From: CAMCXE01 sp036520615
Lineage (GTDB): Bacteria; Pseudomonadota; Gammaproteobacteria; Pseudomonadales; Cellvibrionaceae
Assembly: GCA_036520615.1 (NCBI GenBank)
Contig: DATDJI010000060.1
Coordinates: forward strand, 1 to 64,000
Direction of reading: 5' to 3'
DNA: 64,000 nucleotides
Shown: positions 26,354 to 36,034 of the stretch, in pieces
Numbering within the stretch: the stretch's first letter is position 1
Layout of the letters: each line of letters begins with the position of its first letter
Translations under genes and position numbers: made by a program
The notes under the pieces: model-generated
Told to the model about the DNA's origin: nothing
Database searches by the model: none
What the model saw: the letters and a program-made list of their open reading frames with translations, nothing else

Positions 26354-26755
26354 ATGTCCATGACCTCTAGTAAGCCTTACTTGATCCGGGCGCTGTACGA
26401 ATGGATTTTGGATAACAACCTTACCCCCTATTTAGCCGTCGATGCCTTAAGCCCGAGCGTGCAAGTACCACAGCAATACGTGAATAAAGACGGCCAAATC
26501 ATTTTAAACATAGCGCCTAGAGCAGTAGATTCCATCAATTTATCCAATGAAGCGATTGTGTTTTCGGCGCGATTTGGCGGCGTATCAACTGATATTTTTG
26601 TCCCCTGTTTTGCAGTCTTAGGTATTTACGCGCGGGAAAACGGCAAGGGAATGATGTTTGAGCGCGAAGCAGAACCACCGCCATCAGATCCAATCCCTCC
26701 CAAACAATCCGGCACTGCGCCAGAAAAACGTCCTAGTTTGCGCGTCGTGAAATAG
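26354..26755 (+). CDS. sspB: ClpXP protease specificity-enhancing factor SspB
   Basis: Tethers ssrA-tagged proteins to ClpXP. 133 residues from ATG at 26354 (AGGTG nine nt upstream). SKPYLIRALYEWILDNNLTPYLAVDA, GQIILNIAPRAVDSINL, ARFGGVSTDIFVP and GIYARENGKGMMFE match the substrate-binding domain; the disordered tail ends in RPSLRVVK, the ClpX-binding XB motif. Complete and apparently functional, although its usual upstream partner sspA is absent. Confidence 0.95.
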   Translation: MSMTSSKPYLIRALYEWILDNNLTPYLAVDALSPSVQVPQQYVNKDGQIILNIAPRAVDSINLSNEAIVFSARFGGVSTDIFVPCFAVLGIYARENGKGMMFEREAEPPPSDPIPPKQSGTAPEKRPSLRVVK

Positions 26756-26837
26756 ACAGTTTCCACAGTGACACATACACCAGGCATTAAAAGCGTGACG
26801 CGCGGACTCTAGGACGACTTATGGCAGCGTTGATTTT

Positions 26838-27317
26838 GTGATACCCATTGTTATTGACATAGAAGCTTCCGGGTTTGGCAGCGGAAGTTATCCGATTGAG
26901 ATAGGTGTTATTGATGAGCATGGGCAGCGCTACTGCAGCCTAATTAAACCCTTGTTACAATGGACTTCGTGGGACGCCACTGCTTTTGAAGTTCACGGTA
27001 TAAGCCGTGCTTACCTCGAATCCCATGGCAAGCCCGCAGTTGTGGTCGCGCAGGAACTTAATAACCTATTAAACGGTAAACGAGTTTTTTCCGATGGGTG
27101 GGTTGCTGATCAGCTCTGGTTAAATACCTTATTTCAGTCAGTTGGGTTGTGGCCGAGTTTTACACTTTCACCTATTGAAGGTATTCAAACACCACTGCAA
27201 CACGAGTGTTGGGATGAGACGCTCAGCCGACTCCGCCGCAAACATAATGAGCAACGGCATCGGGCTTCAAGTGACGCCTACCTGATTCAGTTGGCTTATA
27301 TCACCTCGGCGAAATAG
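26838..27317 (+). CDS. DEDDh 3'-5' exonuclease family protein
   Basis: 159 residues, a minimal exonuclease fold. Exo I motif VIDIEASGFG supplies Asp and Glu (residues 6-8), Exo II is FSDGWVADQLWL with its Asp, and Exo III HRASSDAYLIQLAY gives the His and Asp of the DEDDh type. This family includes RNase T, the DnaQ epsilon subunit and many stand-alone nucleases; the target (DNA or RNA) is open. GTG start at 26838. It follows sspB by 82 nt and stands alone. Confidence 0.78.
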   Translation: MIPIVIDIEASGFGSGSYPIEIGVIDEHGQRYCSLIKPLLQWTSWDATAFEVHGISRAYLESHGKPAVVVAQELNNLLNGKRVFSDGWVADQLWLNTLFQSVGLWPSFTLSPIEGIQTPLQHECWDETLSRLRRKHNEQRHRASSDAYLIQLAYITSAK

Positions 27318-27545
27318 ACCAGCAAACTACCGCTTGCCATATAACGCTTTACCTACGAACATGTGCGGTAGTTAACAGCGAAATCTAAATGCGGGGACCG
27401 CAGCAATGGTTAGCTCTTTAAATCTCGAGGGATTGCGCACCAAAAGCTTTAAATTGGTTGGCGCCTATCGCAGAGTTGCAATTTTATAGCGCCGCTCCCA
27501 TCTTTTGAATAAACCCTGACGTCCAAATGAAGAGGATTAGTATCC

Positions 27546-28724
27546 ATGACTGAATCAGTTGTCATTCTCGGTATCGCAAGAACCGCCATGGGAGGAATGC
27601 AAGGTGTATTTGCTGATCTGCCCGCCCCCCAATTGGGAGGAGCCGCAATAAAAGGCGCCCTTGAAGACGCAAAATTATCGCCAGCCGCTGTAACCGAGGT
27701 GTTAATGGGCTGTGTGTTACCTGCCGGGGTGGGGCAAGCTCCAGCGCGGCAGGCGAGCCTTGCGGCGGGGATTGCCAAGTCTGTACCAACGAGTACTGTA
27801 AATAAGGTCTGTGGCTCCGGCATGAAAACCGTCATGATTGCGCGCGACTCTTTGTTAGTCGGTAGCAATCAAGTGATAGTGGCAGGCGGAATGGAGAATA
27901 TGACACTTGCGCCTCACCTACTTACTAAAGCCCGCAGCGGCTATCGGCTAGGCCATGGTGAATTGCTGGACCATATGTTTTTAGACGGTCTGCAGGATGC
28001 TTATCAAGGCGGGTTGATGGGCAACTTCGCTGAATTAACGGCGGAAAAATATCAACTAAGCCGCGAAGCCCAGGATGCGTTTGCCATCGAATCACTCAAG
28101 CGCGCCAATGCAGCCATCCAAAGCGGCGCTTTTAAACGAGAAATTGTACCGGTTACGCTTAAGACCAAAAAAGGCGATCAAGTTATTGATACAGATGAGC
28201 AGCCAGGTAATGCTCGTCCAGATAAAATTCCAGCTTTGAAACCGGCTTTTAAAAAAGACGGCACAGTTACTGCCGCTAACGCAAGTTCAATATCAGACGG
28301 GGCAGCCGCTCTAGTTCTTTCCACCCAATCCTACGCACAAGAAAAAGGCCTTAAGCCGTTGGCAAAAATTGTCGCCCAAGCTGAGTTTGCTCAAGAGCCT
28401 GAATGGTTTACCACAGCTCCCGTCGGCGCTATGAAGCGGGTACTGGAGTTGGCTAACTGGTCCGTGGAGGAAGTTGATCTGTTTGAAATTAACGAGGCGT
28501 TTGCTGTTGTGACGCTTGCGGCCATGGCTGATCTTGCTATTCCCCATGACAAAGTTAACGTAAACGGCGGCGCTTGCGCGCTGGGTCATCCATTAGGCGC
28601 ATCCGGCGCACGGGTTTTGGTAACACTTATAGCTGCGCTTGAAGCACGTGGTAAAAAACGCGGTATCGCTAGCCTATGTATCGGCGGTGGCGAAGCGGTG
28701 GCCATGGCTATTGAACTATTATAA
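27546..28724 (+). CDS. Acetyl-CoA C-acetyltransferase (thiolase II)
   Basis: Condenses two acetyl-CoA or cleaves acetoacetyl-CoA. 392 residues, usual length. Active-site Cys in VNKVCGSGMKT (near residue 88), the NEAF motif, His in NVNGGACALGHPLGASGAR and the C-terminal CIGGGEA with the second Cys. It resembles AtoB/PhaA. No phaB, phaC or hydroxyacyl dehydrogenase next to it, so the pathway (polyhydroxybutyrate, degradation) stays open. ATG at 27546, GAGGAT about 10 nt before. Followed by a strong hairpin. Confidence 0.93.
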   Translation: MTESVVILGIARTAMGGMQGVFADLPAPQLGGAAIKGALEDAKLSPAAVTEVLMGCVLPAGVGQAPARQASLAAGIAKSVPTSTVNKVCGSGMKTVMIARDSLLVGSNQVIVAGGMENMTLAPHLLTKARSGYRLGHGELLDHMFLDGLQDAYQGGLMGNFAELTAEKYQLSREAQDAFAIESLKRANAAIQSGAFKREIVPVTLKTKKGDQVIDTDEQPGNARPDKIPALKPAFKKDGTVTAANASSISDGAAALVLSTQSYAQEKGLKPLAKIVAQAEFAQEPEWFTTAPVGAMKRVLELANWSVEEVDLFEINEAFAVVTLAAMADLAIPHDKVNVNGGACALGHPLGASGARVLVTLIAALEARGKKRGIASLCIGGGEAVAMAIELL

Positions 28725-28732
28725 GGACAGGG

Positions 28733-28761
28733 CCCGGGAAGCTTGCTGAGAGCTTCCCGGG
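28733..28761 (+). terminator. Strong hairpin after the thiolase gene
   Basis: CCCGGGAAGCT / AGCTTCCCGGG, 11 perfect pairs with a seven-nt loop, nine nt after the stop. A T-run (CTTTTTG) comes about ten nt later, so it is probably the operon terminator. Confidence 0.75.
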
Positions 28762-29059
28762 TGTTGGGTACTTTTTGAACCACTTTTTTGAACCACTGCT
28801 TTTCTAAACTCGCAGGTTCGCTGTTCTGCCGCAAAACTGTTCTCTAATTAAGTACTGTTCTAATCATCACCATGCTAGTCATAGACATTATTGGTCTATA
28901 AGTGCAAGGACGGCACCTGGGTGTTGGGCTATGCTCAGATTGTCAATCGTAAGATTCTTTATCAACCCCCAGATAGTCGCTTAAATAGGGATTGATCGGG
29001 TCATTTTTTGATTTCGCCTTACTAATCTCGTTTCAGGCTGCGGAAAGTTCCTGCGGCAC

Positions 29060-29088
29060 CTTGCAATCCACACCCCAATCCCCCATTT
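29060..29088 (+). promoter_or_regulatory. Heat-shock (sigma-32) promoter of lon
   Basis: CTTGCAA at 29060-29066, 14-nt spacer, CCCCATTT at 29081-29088. The sigma-32 consensus is CTTGAAA-N13-15-CCCCATNT, so only one base differs. It ends 40 nt before the lon start. The rest of 28762-29128 holds no gene; a 13-nt direct repeat (TTTTTGAACCACT) occurs near 28773-28798. Confidence 0.8.
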
Positions 29089-29128
29089 TGTGCCTTTTGG
29101 CCGAATTACAGCCTTCAGAGGGTTTCAC

Positions 29129-31549
29129 ATGGATACGCACGACTTCGATTCCACCAGTGTCACTTCAATTCCATTGTTGCCTCTTCGAGACGTAGTGGTT
29201 TATCCCCATATGGTTATTCCTTTGTTTGTGGGGAGACAAAAATCTATTGCGGCTTTAGAGCGAGCCATGGCCGACGACAAGCAAGTACTGTTGGTAGCAC
29301 AAAAGCATCCATCAGTGGACGAACCTAAATTCGATGATCTTTATAACGTAGGTACAGTTGCGCAAATTTTGCAGCTGCTTAAGTTGCCCGATGGCACCGT
29401 AAAGGTTTTAGTCGAGGGGCGTTGCCGTGCACAAATTGAGTCTGTCGATGAAAGTGAACGCTGTTTTAAAGCTCATTGTGTAACAGTTCCGGCAGATAAG
29501 GTCTATACGCGCGAAGAAGAAACTATGGCGCGCGGCCTGTTAAAGCGTTTTGAAAATTACGTTAATTTCAGTAAAAAAGTGCCGGTTGAAGTGCTCAATT
29601 CTCTCAATGGAATCGATGAGCCAGGCCGTTTGGTCGACACAATTGCGGCTCATATGACGCTGGATCTCGGCCAAAAACAACGCGTATTAGAGCTTTTTAA
29701 AGTTGGCGAACGTCTTGAACACTTAATTGGTTTAATGGACGCTGAGGCGGATTTATATCAAGTGGAAAAGAAAATACGTGGCCGCGTTAAAAAACAAATG
29801 GAAAAAAGCCAGCGTGAGTATTACCTCAATGAACAGCTAAAAGCGATTCAAAAAGAATTAGGCGAGCTGGGCGAAGACGCAGGCGAGGGCGATGAATTCG
29901 AGCGCCGTATTGTTGAGGCGAAAATGCCTAAATCTGCCGAAGATAAAACCCGCGCTGAAGTGAATAAATTAAAAATGATGTCGCCCATGTCGGCGGAGGC
30001 ATCAGTTATTCGCTCATATGTTGATTGGATGCTCAACGTTCCTTGGACTAAACGCAGCAAAATTAATATGGATTTGGAGCACGCTGAAAAAGTCTTAGAG
30101 GAGGATCATTACGGTCTTACTGAAGTTAAAGAGCGTATCTTGGAGTATTTGGCTGTACAAAAGCGCGTTAAAAAAATCAAAGGGCCAGTGATTTGTTTAG
30201 TTGGTCCTCCAGGGGTCGGGAAAACATCGCTGGGTGAATCTATTGCACGCGCAACGAACCGTAAATTTGTCCGTATGGCTCTTGGTGGCGTGCGTGATGA
30301 GGCGGAAATTCGTGGTCACCGGCGCACCTATATAGGCTCTCTACCGGGCAAGCTGTTGCAGAAAATAGCCAAAGTAGGCGTAAAAAACCCGCTCTTTCTA
30401 TTCGATGAAATCGACAAAATGGGTATGGATCATCGCGGTGATCCAGCCTCAGCTTTGCTGGAGGTTTTAGATCCTGAGCAAAATAATAAATTTAACGATC
30501 ATTATCTTGAGGTCGATTACGACCTGTCAGATGTGATGTTCGTGTGCACGTCAAACACAATGAATATTCCAGGGCCACTGCTTGATCGAATGGAAGTAAT
30601 CCGTATACCTGGGTATACGGAGAGCGAAAAGCTTAATATTGCCACACGCTATTTGCTACCAAAACAGCGCAAAAATAGCGGCTTGGCAGATGACGAACTA
30701 ATCGTTGAGGAAAGCGCTCTGCGCGATATTATTCGCTTTTACACCCGCGAAGCAGGCGTGCGCAATTTGGATCGCGAAATTGCCAAACTCTGCCGCAAGG
30801 TTGTGACTGAGAACGTCAAGTCGAAAAGCAACATCTCGCGTGTTGTGGCTGCCGAACAGCTTGAGCAATACCTCGGAGTTAAGAAAACCGATTATGGTCG
30901 CGCTGATACTGAAGATCGCATCGGCCAAGTAACAGGCTTAGCCTGGACTCAAGTAGGTGGCGAATTGCTCACGATTGAAATTGCCTCAGTTCGCGGTAAG
31001 GGCCGACTGGTCAAAACCGGCTCGCTAGGGGATGTAATGCAAGAATCCATTCAAGCGGCGTTTACTGTAGTGAGATCGCGAGCGAAGCTGTTGGGTATCG
31101 CGCCGGATGCTACGGAGAAACACGATATTCATATTCACGTGCCTGAAGGTGCTACACCCAAAGATGGACCTTCTGCGGGCATAGCCATGTGTACAGCGCT
31201 AGTTTCCGCGTTAACCCGCATACCTGTGCGCGCCGATGTGGCTATGACGGGAGAAATTACTCTGCGCGGACAGGTGCTTAAAATCGGTGGCCTAAAGGAA
31301 AAACTACTGGCTGCTCATCGCGGCGGTATCCGCACAATTCTAATTCCTTGGGATAACGAGGCGGATTTGCGGGAGATTCCCGACAATATCAAAGCTGACC
31401 TGATTATCAAACCCGTTCGTCAAATTGAGGAGGTTTTAGCAGTAGCTCTAACTCACGCACCTGCGGCCTTTAGCGACGACGAATTTGCGGATTTAGAGAC
31501 CAAAGCTTTCGATTTACCCAAGAGTACCTCCGTTGTTAGCACCCACTAA
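29129..31549 (+). CDS. lon: ATP-dependent protease Lon
   Basis: 806 residues. N-terminal substrate domain (LPLLPLRDVVVYPHMVIPLFVGR), AAA module with Walker A GPPGVGKTS and Walker B FLFDEIDKMG, and C-terminal protease domain with the catalytic Ser in PKDGPSAGIAM and Lys in GGLKEKLLAAHRGG. It degrades misfolded and regulatory proteins in the cytosol. Start at 29129 has GAGGG seven nt upstream. Lon-hupB-ppiD order is conserved, but the usual tig-clpP-clpX block is not upstream; a thiolase gene is there instead. Confidence 0.98.
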   Translation: MDTHDFDSTSVTSIPLLPLRDVVVYPHMVIPLFVGRQKSIAALERAMADDKQVLLVAQKHPSVDEPKFDDLYNVGTVAQILQLLKLPDGTVKVLVEGRCRAQIESVDESERCFKAHCVTVPADKVYTREEETMARGLLKRFENYVNFSKKVPVEVLNSLNGIDEPGRLVDTIAAHMTLDLGQKQRVLELFKVGERLEHLIGLMDAEADLYQVEKKIRGRVKKQMEKSQREYYLNEQLKAIQKELGELGEDAGEGDEFERRIVEAKMPKSAEDKTRAEVNKLKMMSPMSAEASVIRSYVDWMLNVPWTKRSKINMDLEHAEKVLEEDHYGLTEVKERILEYLAVQKRVKKIKGPVICLVGPPGVGKTSLGESIARATNRKFVRMALGGVRDEAEIRGHRRTYIGSLPGKLLQKIAKVGVKNPLFLFDEIDKMGMDHRGDPASALLEVLDPEQNNKFNDHYLEVDYDLSDVMFVCTSNTMNIPGPLLDRMEVIRIPGYTESEKLNIATRYLLPKQRKNSGLADDELIVEESALRDIIRFYTREAGVRNLDREIAKLCRKVVTENVKSKSNISRVVAAEQLEQYLGVKKTDYGRADTEDRIGQVTGLAWTQVGGELLTIEIASVRGKGRLVKTGSLGDVMQESIQAAFTVVRSRAKLLGIAPDATEKHDIHIHVPEGATPKDGPSAGIAMCTALVSALTRIPVRADVAMTGEITLRGQVLKIGGLKEKLLAAHRGGIRTILIPWDNEADLREIPDNIKADLIIKPVRQIEEVLAVALTHAPAAFSDDEFADLETKAFDLPKSTSVVSTH

Positions 31550-31592
31550 CCGGCTAAATGAGGCGCCGTTTCGGATTTCCTTGAGAGTTTTC

Positions 31593-31621
31593 TTGACCGG
31601 TCTGGCGGCTGTTGGTATAAA
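31593..31621 (+). promoter_or_regulatory. Sigma-70 promoter of hupB
   Basis: TTGACC (31593-31598), 17-nt spacer, TATAAA (31616-31621). Near-consensus, some 115 nt upstream of the hupB start. Confidence 0.78.
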
Positions 31622-31737
31622 TCGCAACCTCCTTGGATCTAACTAAGGCTCGGGGTTGTTGTACATATTCATTGTTGAGTTGCAAGACTGAAGAATTTTT
31701 AACCATTACGTACCTAATAATAAAGAGGGGTTGTTAC

Positions 31738-32010
31738 GTGAATAAGTCCGAATTAATCGATGCCATTGCTGCTTCTGCAGATATTTCTAAGGCCGCTGCT
31801 AGCCGCGCTCTGGACGCTGTAACCGAGTCCATCATGGGCGCATTAAAAAAAGGTGATCAAGTTGCTTTAGTGGGCTTTGGAACCTTTGCAGTTAAAGAAC
31901 GTGCCGCTCGTACGGGCCGCAATCCTCAAACTGGAGCTCCTATCGATATTGCTGCTGCTAAAATTCCTTCCTTCAAACCAGGTAAGGCTTTAAAAGACGC
32001 GGTCAACTAA
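31738..32010 (+). CDS. hupB: DNA-binding protein HU, beta type
   Basis: 90 residues, the standard length. MNKSELIDAIAASADISKAAASRAL at the N-terminus (split here), GFGTFAVKERAARTGRNPQTG as the DNA-gripping arm, and IPSFKPGKALKDAVN at the end. A nucleoid protein that bends DNA. GTG start at 31738 with GAGGGG before it. Confidence 0.98.
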   Translation: MNKSELIDAIAASADISKAAASRALDAVTESIMGALKKGDQVALVGFGTFAVKERAARTGRNPQTGAPIDIAAAKIPSFKPGKALKDAVN

Positions 32011-32045
32011 ATTCATTAGCCGTCGCAAGGCGGTGATGGGTGTCA

Positions 32046-32070
32046 AAAGGGCGCATTGATGCGCCTTTTT
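32046..32070 (+). terminator. Intrinsic terminator after hupB
   Basis: GGCGCA ttga TGCGCC with A-rich 5' flank and T5, 40 nt after the stop. Confidence 0.85.
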
Positions 32071-32111
32071 ATTGTCGGTAATTCGAATATGTCCAGTTGG
32101 AAATTCCATCT

Positions 32112-33974
32112 ATGATCCAAGATCTTCGTGAAAATTTAAAAGGCACCGTGGCCGTAGTTGTAGGCGCGGTGGTTTTAGTTGCTATGGTTATGACCGGGGA
32201 GCAGGTATCTAAAACGTCCCTGTCAGATACCGTTGCCAGCGTAAACGGCGACGACATATCAGCGAAGGATCTGAGTCGAGCTATGACGCAAGAGAAAATA
32301 CGCCTTAAAAATCAATTTGGTTTGCCCGATGACGCCGAGCAGCTAAAAGACGAAAATTTAAAGCAACCTGCTCTTGCCTCGTTAATGCGCCAGCGCGCGA
32401 TTATTCAAGCCGCTCAACGCGCAGGCATGGGCGTTTCTGAAGTTGTTATTAAAGATCAAATTAAACAGGCGTTCACGCAGGATCAACAATTTAACGCACA
32501 AGGATTTAACAGTTATTTGGCGAATTTCGGCTATACGCAAGCCACACTGTTGCAGCGCGAATCTGAGAGTTTTCTAGTCCGCCAGTTGTATAGCGGGCTG
32601 AGCGATAGTAGCTTTATCACACAAAAGGATGTTGAGTTGTTAGCAGGCATCGTCGGCCAAAAGCGCACGTTTAGCGCAATTACAATTCCTAAAGAAAAAG
32701 CCACGAAGGTTGTCCCTTCTGAGGAAGAGATTGCTCAGTATTACCAAGATAATCAAAACTCATTTAATGAGGCTGAGAAAGTTTCCTTGCAGTATCTTGA
32801 AGTTTCGGTGGAGAAGCTTGCCAAACTACAAACGGTGAGCGATCAAGAAGTTAAAGACGCTTTTGATAAAGAATTGGCTGAATTTAAATCCGAACCGGAA
32901 TTGAGCATTGCACATATCCTGATTTCACCATCGGCTAACACTGCTGAAAGCGACGCTAAAATCGCTCAGGTACAAGCAAAAATTAAAGCTGGCGAGAGCT
33001 TCGATTCACTGGCAAAAAGTTTTTCTGACGACTTAGGTTCAAAAGAACTCGGCGGTGATTTGGGTGTTATGACCGGCGATGCGTTTCCCGAGCAATTTAA
33101 AACTGCTGTAGCGGCTTTAAAAGAAGGCGAGGTATCTGAGCCACTAAAAAGTACGGCCGGAACTCACTTTGTAAAATTGGTGAAGAAAACACAGCCAGTG
33201 CCTCCCGCATTCGAAGCGCGTAAAGCTGCCATAGCTCAGCAGCTGGCTAATGACAAAGCATCGGAGAAGTTCACCGATCAAATCAAGGCATTGGAAGAAG
33301 CTACATTTGGCAAAAGTGATTTGACTATGGCCGCTACTGCACTGTCGTTAAAAGTTCAAGAAACTGAGCTATTTTCTAAATCAGGTGCTCCTGGCCTCGC
33401 TTCAGAGCCTTTAGTTTTGGAGGCAGCATTTGCTAAAGATGTCCTTGAGCAGGGGCAGATCAGCAAAGTTTTAGAGTTACCTCAAGAGCGAGCAGTGGTC
33501 GTGCGTTTGAAAGAACACCAACCTAGCCGTGTTAAGCCCTTAACTGAAGTGCGCACTTTAGTAGTGGATACACTGACGCAGCAGAAAACTGCTGCACAAC
33601 TACAGGCGCTGGCTAAGATTCTCACCGATAAGCTGCAGGCAGGTGTAAAACCTGAAGCTGCCGCTAAAGAACTGGGTTACACCTTTGCCCAATTTGATAA
33701 ACAAGATCGCTTTAAATCTACCGCCGATCGAGAAATTCTTCAGTTTGCTTTTGGTATGGTGCGGCCTGCCGCTCAGCCTCAAATAGAGAGCTTTGCAACG
33801 CGCACAGGCGGTCAGGTAGTGATAAGCCTAATTGAGGCTGCCAATGGCACGGTAAGCGATTTAGATCCTCAGCAATTGGCTGGGATTAAGAGTCAGGTTA
33901 TGCAGCAAAAAAGTAGCGAGGATTTAGCTGCATTTGAATCCTCACACTATTCGGCAGCAAAAGTGAAAATGTAA
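32112..33974 (+). CDS. ppiD: Periplasmic chaperone / peptidyl-prolyl isomerase PpiD
   Basis: 620 residues. One N-terminal membrane helix (TVAVVVGAVVLVAMVM), SurA_N-like helical region (about 40-190), and a parvulin domain (about 260-360: ELSIAHILISPS, FDSLAKSFSDD, ELGGDLGVM, GEVSEPLKSTAGTHFVKL). It works with SecYEG at the periplasmic side of the inner membrane on newly exported proteins. Third gene after lon and hupB as in E. coli. Confidence 0.95.
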   Translation: MIQDLRENLKGTVAVVVGAVVLVAMVMTGEQVSKTSLSDTVASVNGDDISAKDLSRAMTQEKIRLKNQFGLPDDAEQLKDENLKQPALASLMRQRAIIQAAQRAGMGVSEVVIKDQIKQAFTQDQQFNAQGFNSYLANFGYTQATLLQRESESFLVRQLYSGLSDSSFITQKDVELLAGIVGQKRTFSAITIPKEKATKVVPSEEEIAQYYQDNQNSFNEAEKVSLQYLEVSVEKLAKLQTVSDQEVKDAFDKELAEFKSEPELSIAHILISPSANTAESDAKIAQVQAKIKAGESFDSLAKSFSDDLGSKELGGDLGVMTGDAFPEQFKTAVAALKEGEVSEPLKSTAGTHFVKLVKKTQPVPPAFEARKAAIAQQLANDKASEKFTDQIKALEEATFGKSDLTMAATALSLKVQETELFSKSGAPGLASEPLVLEAAFAKDVLEQGQISKVLELPQERAVVVRLKEHQPSRVKPLTEVRTLVVDTLTQQKTAAQLQALAKILTDKLQAGVKPEAAAKELGYTFAQFDKQDRFKSTADREILQFAFGMVRPAAQPQIESFATRTGGQVVISLIEAANGTVSDLDPQQLAGIKSQVMQQKSSEDLAAFESSHYSAAKVKM

Positions 33975-33995
33975 TTGTTACGTTTAAAGCGTACC

Positions 33996-34031
33996 AAGCC
34001 CAACTCATGATTTCTGGGTTGGGCTTTTTTA
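33996..34031 (+). terminator. Intrinsic terminator after ppiD
   Basis: AAGCCCAAC / GTTGGGCTT, nine pairs around a 13-nt loop, followed by TTTTT. Confidence 0.88.
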
Positions 34032-34056
34032 TTTTGGCTCCTGGAGTTTTTTGGTT

Positions 34057-34761
34057 ATGTCGGTCCTATCCCCTTTAGTTGTTGCTCTTGATTTTTCCGA
34101 TGCTCAATCGGCTTATGCACTGGCAGATCGATTAGATTCTCGTTATTGCCGACTGAAAGTCGGTAAAGAGCTATTCACAGCAGCGGGGCCAAAGGTTGTC
34201 GAGACATTACACAACAAGGGTTTTGAATGCTTTCTCGACCTGAAATTTCACGATATTCCCGCCACCGTTGCCAAGGCGGTTGCGGCCGCTGCGCAGTTGG
34301 GTGTTTGGATGGTCAACGTACACGCCAGTGGCGGAATGCCTATGATGCAAGCGGCCCGCGACGTGTTGTGCCAGGTTTCCAATCCGCCTTTATTAATAGC
34401 TGTAACGGTATTGACCAGCATGTCTCAAGAGGTATTTAGCCAGACGGGATTTGCCGGAACTATTGCTGATCGGGCGGAATTTTTAGCGGGTCTAAGCGCT
34501 GAAGCTGGGTTGGATGGTGTGGTATGTTCTGCCCTGGAAGTTACGGCCATTAAACAACAGAGAGGGGTGAATTTTTTAACGGTAACGCCGGGAATTCGCC
34601 CGATGGGCAGCGAAAGTCAGGATCAATCCCGAGTTGTAACGCCGCAAGCCGCTATCGCGGCTGGTAGCGATTATTTGGTAATGGGGCGGCCGATTACAGG
34701 TGCAATTGATCCGGCTGAGCGCTGTTACGAAATCTACCAATCATTAAATCTGCCTGGTTAA
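34057..34761 (+). CDS. pyrF: Orotidine 5'-phosphate decarboxylase
   Basis: Final step of UMP synthesis. 234 residues. Catalytic FLDLKFHDIP (D-x-K-x-x-D), the N-terminal LVVALDFSD, TPGIRP near residue 180 and DYLVMGRPITGA at the phosphate loop. The ATG at 34057 is preferred over TTG at 34051 because GGAG at 34043-34046 is better spaced for it. Confidence 0.97.
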   Translation: MSVLSPLVVALDFSDAQSAYALADRLDSRYCRLKVGKELFTAAGPKVVETLHNKGFECFLDLKFHDIPATVAKAVAAAAQLGVWMVNVHASGGMPMMQAARDVLCQVSNPPLLIAVTVLTSMSQEVFSQTGFAGTIADRAEFLAGLSAEAGLDGVVCSALEVTAIKQQRGVNFLTVTPGIRPMGSESQDQSRVVTPQAAIAAGSDYLVMGRPITGAIDPAERCYEIYQSLNLPG

Positions 34762-34813
34762 CGCATGCATATAAAAATGCTGCTCATTTTTATCAAAAAT
34801 TAAAGGTTAATTT

Positions 34814-35482
34814 ATGGTTCCTGTAATTACGATCGATGGACCCAGCGGAGCAGGTAAGGGAACCTTAAGTCGTTTACTGGCCGAAGCTTTAGGCTTTTCG
34901 ATGTTAGACAGTGGGGCCTTATATCGCCTAACAGCTCTTGCCGCTAAAAACCAGGGAGTAGAGTTTGCAGATCGTCAGGGACTCGCAACCTTAGCGCGCG
35001 CGCTCGACATACAGTTTCATCTGCTTGATGGGCAAGTTTCTATGTTGCTTGCAGGAGTAGATGTAAGCCGGGCAATTCGCACCGAGGACGTGGGTATGGG
35101 GGCGTCTATAGTCGCTGCAGTGCCCGAAGTACGCGATGCTCTATTAGCGCGCCAAAGAGACTTTCAGCAACCTCCAGGTTTGGTTGCCGATGGTCGCGAT
35201 ATGGGTACAGTAGTATTTCCGAACGCACCGTTAAAAATCTTTTTAACTGCTAGCGCTGAAGTCAGAGCTAAGCGCCGTTGCTTACAGTTACAACAGCAGG
35301 GGCTTGAGGCTGACCTAGCTCAAATTACCGCGGATATTGAAAAACGCGATTTGCAAGATGCCCAACGAACGATTGCTCCATTACGCCCTGCTGCTGATGC
35401 CAAACTTCTCGACAGCACCAACATGAGTATTGAAACCGTTTTAAACACTATTCTGGGTTACTGGCGTGAGGTACAACTATGA
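34814..35482 (+). CDS. cmk: Cytidylate kinase
   Basis: Phosphorylates CMP and dCMP. 222 residues with the P-loop DGPSGAGKG, the LDSGALYRLTAL substrate motif, VADGRDMGTVVFP and the RCLQLQQQG lid region. 52 nt after pyrF; its stop overlaps the lapA start (ATGA), so the two are translationally coupled. Confidence 0.97.
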   Translation: MVPVITIDGPSGAGKGTLSRLLAEALGFSMLDSGALYRLTALAAKNQGVEFADRQGLATLARALDIQFHLLDGQVSMLLAGVDVSRAIRTEDVGMGASIVAAVPEVRDALLARQRDFQQPPGLVADGRDMGTVVFPNAPLKIFLTASAEVRAKRRCLQLQQQGLEADLAQITADIEKRDLQDAQRTIAPLRPAADAKLLDSTNMSIETVLNTILGYWREVQL

Positions 35483-35769
35483 TGCTGCGCGTTGCTGTCT
35501 GGTTTAAACGCCTTTTTGTTTTGGTGTGGTTGCTGGTGCTGGTATTTATTAGCGCCGCGATAACTGCAGATAATCCACAGCCTATTTCTCTGTATTTGCT
35601 CGGCAAAGCCTATCAGGCTAGTGCGGGGTTTATTTTTATGGTTTCATTGGGCTTTGGCACTCTTTTAGGCGTTGTATTGTTGTTGCCTCGATTATGGTTG
35701 TTGCAGCGCAAGGTGCGTAAACTGCTCAAGCAGTTAAACCACGTTCGTGATACCCCTCCCGCGATTTAA
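35479..35769 (+). CDS. lapA: Lipopolysaccharide assembly protein A-domain protein (DUF1049)
   Basis: 96 residues. Two membrane helices (LFVLVWLLVLVFISAAI and FIFMVSLGFGTLLGVVLLLP) joined by TADNPQPISLYLLGK, the DUF1049/LapA pattern, and a basic cytosolic helix after the second. LapA works with LapB in LPS regulation in E. coli. Unusual place: directly after cmk and before rpsA, whereas in many relatives lapA follows ihfB. Confidence 0.85.
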   Translation: MMLRVAVWFKRLFVLVWLLVLVFISAAITADNPQPISLYLLGKAYQASAGFIFMVSLGFGTLLGVVLLLPRLWLLQRKVRKLLKQLNHVRDTPPAI

Positions 35770-36034
35770 TTCCGATAACGCTGCACTACTGCGCAGCGCT
35801 CCAGAATCTCATCTTTCAGCAAGTATTTTTCCAGTTTATTAAATACTCATTGATATCCCCTCTATAGTTTGGTAGTTTCCCCGCGCCTTTTTTGCCCTGC
35901 GCAAAGGGGCAATTCTTGAGCGCCGCCTTACCAGTTACATGCGGAGTTCTTCATTTATTAACCGGCCCGCTTACTGGTAAAGCGGCAGGCAGATGTTCGC
36001 ATCCGCCATCAGCTGAATAAACATAGGTATCGCA
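35770..36034 (+). promoter_or_regulatory. rpsA leader and promoter region
   Basis: 265 nt with TATAGT at 35863-35868 as a likely -10 box and a hairpin CCGCTT actggta AAGCGG at about 35967-35985. rpsA translation is autoregulated by S1 through leader structure in E. coli; an equivalent here is inference. Confidence 0.4.
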
